Made by a program: the position numbers and the translations under genes. Source: Methylocystis rosea (lineage in GTDB: Bacteria > Pseudomonadota > Alphaproteobacteria > Rhizobiales > Beijerinckiaceae). From it: DNA of 64,000 nt. The notes beneath the pieces are model-generated. The model searched no databases. It was not told the DNA's origin and saw nothing but the letters and a program-made list of their open reading frames with translations. Shown here piece by piece: positions 59,301 to 64,000 of this stretch; positions within the stretch are counted from its first letter, which is position 1, and each line of letters opens with the position of its first letter. The DNA is taken from assembly GCF_003855495.1 (NCBI RefSeq), contig NZ_CP034086.1, positions 2,021,501 through 2,085,500 on the forward strand, in the 5' to 3' direction.

Positions 59301-61211
59301 ATGACCGACGACGCCGCATCCGTCGCCGCCGCGGCTCCCGCCGCCGATCCGCAAACCGCCGCCGATTTCGGTTTTGAGGCCGACGTCGCGCGGCTGCTCG
59401 AGCTGATGACGCATTCCGTCTATTCGGAGCGCGACGTCTTTCTGCGCGAACTCGTCTCGAACGCCGCCGACGCCTGTGAAAAGCTGCGTTACGAGGCGCT
59501 TTCCGACGAAAAACTCGCCGCGCAAGCCGCCGCGCCGCTCGTCACGATCTCACTCGACAAGGAGAAGCGCACGCTGACCGTGGCCGACAATGGCGTCGGC
59601 ATGTCGCGCGAGGAGCTGATCAGCGCCCTTGGCACCATCGCCAATTCCGGCACGCGCGCCTTTCTCGACAAACTCGGGAAGGAGAAGGACGCCGGCTTCA
59701 TCGGCCAGTTCGGCGTCGGCTTCTACTCCGCCTTCATGGTCGCCGACCACGTCGAGGTCGCGACGCGGCGGGCCGGCCAGGATCAGGCCTGGCTGTGGAG
59801 TTCAGACGGCAAGGGCTCCTATCAGATCGCAGCTCTGCCGCTCGAAGAGGCGCCGACCGTCGGCGCCCGCGTCACGCTGCATCTCAACGCCGACAGCGAT
59901 GAATTTCTCGACGGCTGGCGGGTTGAAAGCGTCGTGCGCGAGCACTCGGGCGCGATCGCCGCGCCGATTGATCTCATCGCGGCCCCGGGCGAAGAGCCCC
60001 GGCGGATCGCCGAAGGCGTCGCCCTGTGGACGAAGCCGAAGTCTGACATCACACATGAGCAATATGTCGACTTCTACCGCCAATTGTCCGGGCAGCTGGA
60101 CGAGCCCGCGCTGATCGCCCATTGGCGCGCCGAAGGACGCACCGAATATACGGTGCTCGCCTTTGTTCCTGGGGCGCGGCCCTTCGATCTCTTCGACCCG
60201 GCGCGAAAGAGCAAATCCAAGCTGTATGTGCGGCGCGTGCTGATATCGCGCGACATGGAGCTGCTGCCCGCCTGGCTGCGGTTCATGCGCATCGTCGTCG
60301 ACAGCGCCGACATTCCGCTCAATGTCTCGCGCGAGATGGTGCAGAAAAGCCCGGTCGCCGGCGCGATCGGCAAGGCCATCGCGACGCGCATTTTGCAGGA
60401 GCTCAAGAAGCTCGCCGACGCGGAGCCCGAAAAATTCGCGGACGTATGGAAGAACTTCGGCTCCGTGCTCAAGGAAGGGCTGCATGAAGACCCGAGCCGC
60501 CGCGACGATTTGTTCGAAATTGCGAGGTTCGCCTCGACGAAGTCCGAGGAACAGACCCGCGCGCTCAAGGATTACGTCGCCGATCTGAGGGAAAATCAGA
60601 CGGCGATTTATTATCTTGTCGGCGACGATATGAAGCGGCTGCGCGCCAGCCCGCAGCTCGAAGGATTCCGCGCCAGAGGCGTCGAAGTGCTGCTTCTCGA
60701 CGACGCCGTCGACGCCTTCTGGGTGACGAGCGCGCTGGGCTACGAGGGCAAGCCGTTCAAATCCGTCACGCAGGGTCAGGCCGACATCGATGCGATCGCG
60801 CTGGTCGAGGACGCCAAGACGGAGGCGACGCAGCCGGCGGACGTGGCCGACCTGCTTGCAGCCCTCAAGGAGACGCTTGCCGAATATGTGGACAACGTGC
60901 GCGCCTCGACGCGGCTGACCGACAGCGCCGTCTGCCTTGTCGCTCCGGACAGCGGGTTGGATCGCCAATTGTCCCGGCTTTTGGCCGAACATGGACAACA
61001 GGCGGCCTTCGGAAAGCCGGTTTTGGAGATCAACCCGAGGCATGAAGCGATCGTCGCGCTGGCGACGGCCTTGCGTGAAAAGGGGCGTGAAGCGGCGCGC
61101 GACGACCAGTTCCTCCTGCTCGATCTCGCCCGCGTCGCCGACGGCGAGCATCCTATCGACGCAGCGGCTTTCGCGAAAAGGCTGACGGCGCTTCTCGCCA
61201 GCCGGGGGTAG
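59301..61211 (+). CDS. htpG: Chaperone HtpG (Hsp90)
   Basis: A 636-residue Hsp90 with the GHKL ATP-binding N-domain: SVYSERDVFLRELVSNAADACEKLRY, DNGVGMSREE, GTIANSGTR and IGQFGVGFYSAFMVAD. The middle domain has the catalytic-loop Arg in LNVSREMVQ, and the C-terminal dimerisation domain is present. A ribosome site GGAGAG precedes the ATG. prmC starts only 2 bases after its stop, so the two are co-transcribed. Confidence 0.98.
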   Translation: MTDDAASVAAAAPAADPQTAADFGFEADVARLLELMTHSVYSERDVFLRELVSNAADACEKLRYEALSDEKLAAQAAAPLVTISLDKEKRTLTVADNGVGMSREELISALGTIANSGTRAFLDKLGKEKDAGFIGQFGVGFYSAFMVADHVEVATRRAGQDQAWLWSSDGKGSYQIAALPLEEAPTVGARVTLHLNADSDEFLDGWRVESVVREHSGAIAAPIDLIAAPGEEPRRIAEGVALWTKPKSDITHEQYVDFYRQLSGQLDEPALIAHWRAEGRTEYTVLAFVPGARPFDLFDPARKSKSKLYVRRVLISRDMELLPAWLRFMRIVVDSADIPLNVSREMVQKSPVAGAIGKAIATRILQELKKLADAEPEKFADVWKNFGSVLKEGLHEDPSRRDDLFEIARFASTKSEEQTRALKDYVADLRENQTAIYYLVGDDMKRLRASPQLEGFRARGVEVLLLDDAVDAFWVTSALGYEGKPFKSVTQGQADIDAIALVEDAKTEATQPADVADLLAALKETLAEYVDNVRASTRLTDSAVCLVAPDSGLDRQLSRLLAEHGQQAAFGKPVLEINPRHEAIVALATALREKGREAARDDQFLLLDLARVADGEHPIDAAAFAKRLTALLASRG

Positions 61212-61213
61212 AG

Positions 61214-62113
61214 ATGAATCTGGGCGCGAGGAAAGCCGCAACGAGCGATCCGCTGACGCGCGCCCAGGCGATCGCGACAGTTGCGGACTATCTCGGCGCC
61301 CGGGGGGTTGAGGACGCGCAGGAGGACGCGCGCGCTCTGCTGCGCGCCGCCACCGGGCTGACGCGGCTCGAACTCGCCATGACGCCGCGCGCGCCGCTTT
61401 CGGACGAGGAAGCGCGCGCCCTATCCCGCTACGCGGCGCGACGCGCCGCCCGTGAGCCGGTGTCGCGCATTCTCGGAGAGCGCGGATTCTGGACGCTCGA
61501 TCTCGCCGTCGCGCCGTCAGTGCTCGATCCGCGGCCCGACACGGAAACGCTGGTCGAGACGGCGTTGCGCTTCGTTGCGGAAAGGCGCGACGCGCCGCTC
61601 TCGATTCTCGATCTCGGCGCCGGCTCGGGCGCGATCGCCTGCGCGCTTCTCAGCGAGCTTCCGGCGGCGCGCGCCGTCGCCGTCGATCTCTCGGAGGACG
61701 CCTGCGCGGCGACCGCCGCAAATCTCGCCCGTTGCGGCCTGTCAGACCGGGCGGCGGTTGTGCGCGGCCGCTGGGCGGAGGCGCTCCAGGCGCGTTTCGA
61801 CCTTGTCGTGTCCAATCCTCCCTATGTGCGCACGCAGGACATCGCAGGGCTCGATCCCGAGGTGCGGCTCCATGATCCGGCGCTGGCGCTCGACGGCGGC
61901 GCCGACGGACTCGAGCGATATCGGGAGATCATCGGCGACTTGCCGCGGCTCATTGACGAGGACACGGTCGTCCTGTTCGAGGTCGGCTTCGATCAAGCTG
62001 GCGGCGTCGGGGCGCTGTTGGAGGCCGACGGCTTCAACATCGAGCGTGTGGCGCGCGATGTTGGGGGCCACGAGAGGGTCGTGGCGGCTCGGCTTGGCCC
62101 GCCAAGGCCGTGA
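61214..62113 (+). CDS. prmC: Release factor glutamine methyltransferase PrmC
   Basis: A 299-residue SAM-dependent methyltransferase. The N-terminal helical domain (QEDARALLRAATGL) is followed by the Rossmann domain with LDLGAGSGAIACALL and the catalytic NPPY motif at residues 201-204. It methylates the glutamine of the GGQ motif in release factors. It normally follows prfA; here it follows htpG while prfA lies 20 kb upstream. DUF4167 still follows it, as in relatives. Confidence 0.95.
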   Translation: MNLGARKAATSDPLTRAQAIATVADYLGARGVEDAQEDARALLRAATGLTRLELAMTPRAPLSDEEARALSRYAARRAAREPVSRILGERGFWTLDLAVAPSVLDPRPDTETLVETALRFVAERRDAPLSILDLGAGSGAIACALLSELPAARAVAVDLSEDACAATAANLARCGLSDRAAVVRGRWAEALQARFDLVVSNPPYVRTQDIAGLDPEVRLHDPALALDGGADGLERYREIIGDLPRLIDEDTVVLFEVGFDQAGGVGALLEADGFNIERVARDVGGHERVVAARLGPPRP

Positions 62114-62608
62114 CATATTGGCGACAGTAACCGCTTTTTTGGCCAGTCTCGCCGCGCTCGGCCTTGTTGGCGGCCACCCCCTCCACTATAGTCATCCCCA
62201 GGTCCAGCCGATCGCCGACTTCGAGAGAGAACTCGAACGCTTTGGCTCCGCTTCGCGAACGGAAGCCCGAAACGACCGGCCAGGAGCAACGTCGAAATCG
62301 ACATGAAAGCGCCGGAGTGAAGACCACTTCGATTGTCGGAGGCGTTGCGATCCGGCAGGCAGGCATGCGATCGCGTTGGACGTCAAGCCGTTGCGCTGAG
62401 GGGAATTGGCGCAAAGCTACGTGGGGCCGCCGATTGGCGCCGACTTGAGGAAAATCGACTCGCGCACAGCGTTATCGAAGCTTGAGGTCCGAAAACGGAT
62501 TGCTGTCGCCTGTCCGTTCGCGCATGCGCCGGGCGAGGGAATTTAGCGGCGACGTATTGGGAACGCCGCGCAGGCGGGGCCGAGCGCAGCAAGATTTCGG
62601 GGAGTTTG
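62114..62608. other. prmC-DUF4167 intergenic region
   Basis: These 495 bases contain no convincing coding region on either strand, with short open frames only and no ribosome sites matched to a family. No structured RNA or repeat was recognised. A promoter for the DUF4167 gene probably lies here. Confidence 0.35.
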
Positions 62609-63511
62609 ATGAGACCAGGGCAAAACAAGAGAATGCGCGGGCGGCCCAACAACCGCAAAGGGCCCAATCCGCTTACGCGGTCCTACGAGTCGAATGGCCC
62701 CGATGTGAAGATCCGCGGCACGGCTCAGCATGTCGCCGAGAAATATCTTCAGCTCGCGCGCGACGCGCAGTCCTCGGGCGACACGATCATGGCGGAGAGC
62801 CTGCTGCAGCATGCGGAGCACTATTTCCGGCTGATCGCCGCCGCGCAGCAGCAACAGCAAGTCAACGGCTATGGGCGCCCGCAGCTGGAAGCGGAAGTCG
62901 ACACCTCTGATGACGACGACGATTTCGCCCCGCTTCCGGACCGTTTCGCGCCGCTTGCCGAACGACTGCCGCCGCCGGCCTTCCAGCCGCCGCCGCCCTT
63001 TTCGCCGCAACCACAGCCGCAGCCGCATTTCTCGCAGCCGCAGCCGCAGCCCCAGCCTTTTGAGGAGCGCCCGATCGGCGAGATGCGCGCCGGCGAGCGC
63101 GTGGAGCGTCCGGAACGGCAGCAGCGGCCCGAGCGACCGCCGTTTAACCGAGATCGCAACGCCGAAGGCGGCGGCGACCGCCCTCGTCACCAGGGATATG
63201 AGCGCGGCCGCGACCGCCGCTTCCAGCCGCGCCCCGAGGCCAGCGCGGCCGAGAGCGAAGCAGGGACGGCGCTTCCCTCATTCATCACCGCGCCAGTGGC
63301 GCGCGCCGCCGTTCCGAGCGAGGGCGCGGGCGCGGAACCCGTTCTCGAGCGCGAGAATGCGCCGCGTGAAACCGAGGGCGGAGTCAATTATCATTTGAGT
63401 TCACGCCGGCGCCGGCGCCCGCGCCCGCCGATGGATGACGTCGCCGGCGGCGCACGCGACGAGGAATCGCCGCAGGTGGGCGAACTTCCGCTGGAGCCCG
63501 ATCGGTTCTAG
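62609..63511 (+). CDS. DUF4167 domain protein, putative RNA-associated
   Basis: A 300-residue protein; ATG 62609 follows GGGGAG. The N-terminal DUF4167 domain (about residues 10-80) reads SYESNGPDVKIRGTAQHVAEKYLQLARDAQSSGDTIMAESLLQHAEHYFRLI. The rest is low-complexity, Pro/Gln/Arg-rich, with a PQPQPQ tract near residues 133-152, and is probably disordered. The charge pattern suggests nucleic-acid or ribosome association, but the function is unknown. It usually sits next to prmC in alphaproteobacteria. Confidence 0.88.
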   Translation: MRPGQNKRMRGRPNNRKGPNPLTRSYESNGPDVKIRGTAQHVAEKYLQLARDAQSSGDTIMAESLLQHAEHYFRLIAAAQQQQQVNGYGRPQLEAEVDTSDDDDDFAPLPDRFAPLAERLPPPAFQPPPPFSPQPQPQPHFSQPQPQPQPFEERPIGEMRAGERVERPERQQRPERPPFNRDRNAEGGGDRPRHQGYERGRDRRFQPRPEASAAESEAGTALPSFITAPVARAAVPSEGAGAEPVLERENAPRETEGGVNYHLSSRRRRRPRPPMDDVAGGARDEESPQVGELPLEPDRF

Positions 63512-63515
63512 GGCT

Positions 63516-64000
63516 TCAGGCGAGGATGCTGATCGCGTCGCCGGCCTTGATCCGGCCACCCTCGATCACCCGCGCGTAAACGCCGCAATCAATGTGGCCG
63601 AAGTTCTGGCGCAGCGTTTGAACGAGATCCATGTCGCGTCGCCCTGTGCCCGGCTCGACGCCTGTGGCCGCGCAGCGATCGGTCATCTTGAGCACCTCGA
63701 GCCGTGCGGCGCCGATCGACAGGGTCCGCCCCAGGAGCGCCGCCTCGGCCCAAGGGCCGATGTCTTCGACATAGAGATTGGCGCGAAACCGCAGCGGATC
63801 GAGCGCGGCGCCTTGCGCCTGCGCAATCGCCGCAACGCTCGCCAAATTGACGAGTGAGACAAATCCCGACTTTGAATCCGTGAAGCGAAAGCCGTCGGGC
63901 GCGGCCAGAAGCCGCACGGGACCCCGGATTTCGGGCCCAAGAAAGCCGGTCAGGAAGGCCTCGATGGGTTGGCGCCCTTTGGCGGACCGCAACTCTCCGC
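63516..64000 (-). CDS. MOSC domain protein, N-terminus beyond the window
   Basis: About 160 C-terminal residues are visible; the frame runs open off the right edge, so the start lies outside. The MOSC core is recognised from DSKSGFVSLVNLASV, LRFRANLYVEDIGPW, LKMTDRCAATGVEPGTG and HIDCGVYARVIEGGRIKAGD, with the conserved Cys in DRCAATGV. MOSC proteins are related to molybdenum cofactor sulfurases and YcbX/YiiM. It is convergent with the DUF4167 gene, with stops 5 bases apart. Confidence 0.85.
   Translation of the reverse strand, partial: GELRSAKGRQPIEAFLTGFLGPEIRGPVRLLAAPDGFRFTDSKSGFVSLVNLASVAAIAQAQGAALDPLRFRANLYVEDIGPWAEAALLGRTLSIGAARLEVLKMTDRCAATGVEPGTGRRDMDLVQTLRQNFGHIDCGVYARVIEGGRIKAGDAISILA

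Overview
The window is a 64-kb piece of a GC-rich alphaproteobacterial chromosome, most likely from the Hyphomicrobiales (Rhizobiales). Supports for this are the gene neighbourhoods (ptsP-prfA, heparinase-purH, ccmIEFH, clpX-lon-hup), alphaproteobacterial families (DUF4167, DUF2794, BTLCP cysteine peptidase, RNase E with a long insert in its S1 domain), and short palindromic intergenic elements of the kind common in that order. A pyrophosphate-type phosphofructokinase beside clpX would fit a methylotroph such as Methylocystis/Methylosinus, but no methane- or methanol-oxidation gene is present, so the genus is a guess. No rRNA, prophage, insertion sequence or CRISPR array was seen.

Layout. 1-9.6 kb: secA 3' end, a small secreted protein, PPi-type PFK, clpX, lon, hup, tRNA-Val(UAC), a periplasmic ClpP-fold protein and pccB. 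9.65-10.25 kb: a gene-free stretch that looks like a terminated non-coding RNA. 10.2-16.2 kb: trxA, modABC (molybdate uptake), a DUF4010 membrane protein with a YjbR protein, and a class I aminotransferase. 16.2-24 kb: rne, a cell-wall amidase and penicillin-binding protein 1A. 24-27.4 kb: an ECHDC3-type crotonase-fold protein, DUF1036, ccmB and ccmA, bracketed by two inverted copies of a MITE-like element. 27.7-31.9 kb: a compact four-gene sphingolipid/ceramide cassette. 32-41.4 kb: ligA, a DsbA-fold isomerase, a membrane EAL phosphodiesterase, ptsP and prfA. 41.4-49.5 kb: small secreted proteins, purH, a heparinase-family protein, a gamma-carbonic anhydrase, a BTLCP peptidase, a TMEM175-type channel, an FAD monooxygenase and a zinc-finger protein. 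49.5-54 kb: ccmH-F-E-I. 54-64 kb: an AAA ATPase, DUF2721, purB, a DadA-like oxidoreductase, DUF2794, htpG, prmC, DUF4167 and a MOSC protein.

Functional links. The two ccm blocks supply part of the System I cytochrome c maturation pathway: CcmA/B export, CcmE heme chaperone, CcmF/H/I ligation. ccmC, ccmD and ccmG are not in the window. Lon, ClpX, HtpG and SecA are proteostasis and secretion genes. purH and purB belong to purine synthesis. rne, amidase and PBP1A are envelope and RNA housekeeping.

The most interesting region is 27754-31911. There an alpha-oxoamine synthase (serine palmitoyltransferase type), a GNAT-like acyltransferase (candidate bacterial ceramide synthase), a close relative of the animal dihydroceramide delta-4 desaturase and a fatty-acid-2-hydroxylase-like protein follow one another. 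The last three are translationally coupled. Together they predict eukaryote-style ceramides: a delta-4 unsaturated long-chain base and a 2-hydroxylated acyl chain. Palindromic repeat elements flank the cassette on both sides. Two other notable points are a repeat element that sits inside the 5' coding region of ccmH, and the unassigned RNA at about 9812-10055.
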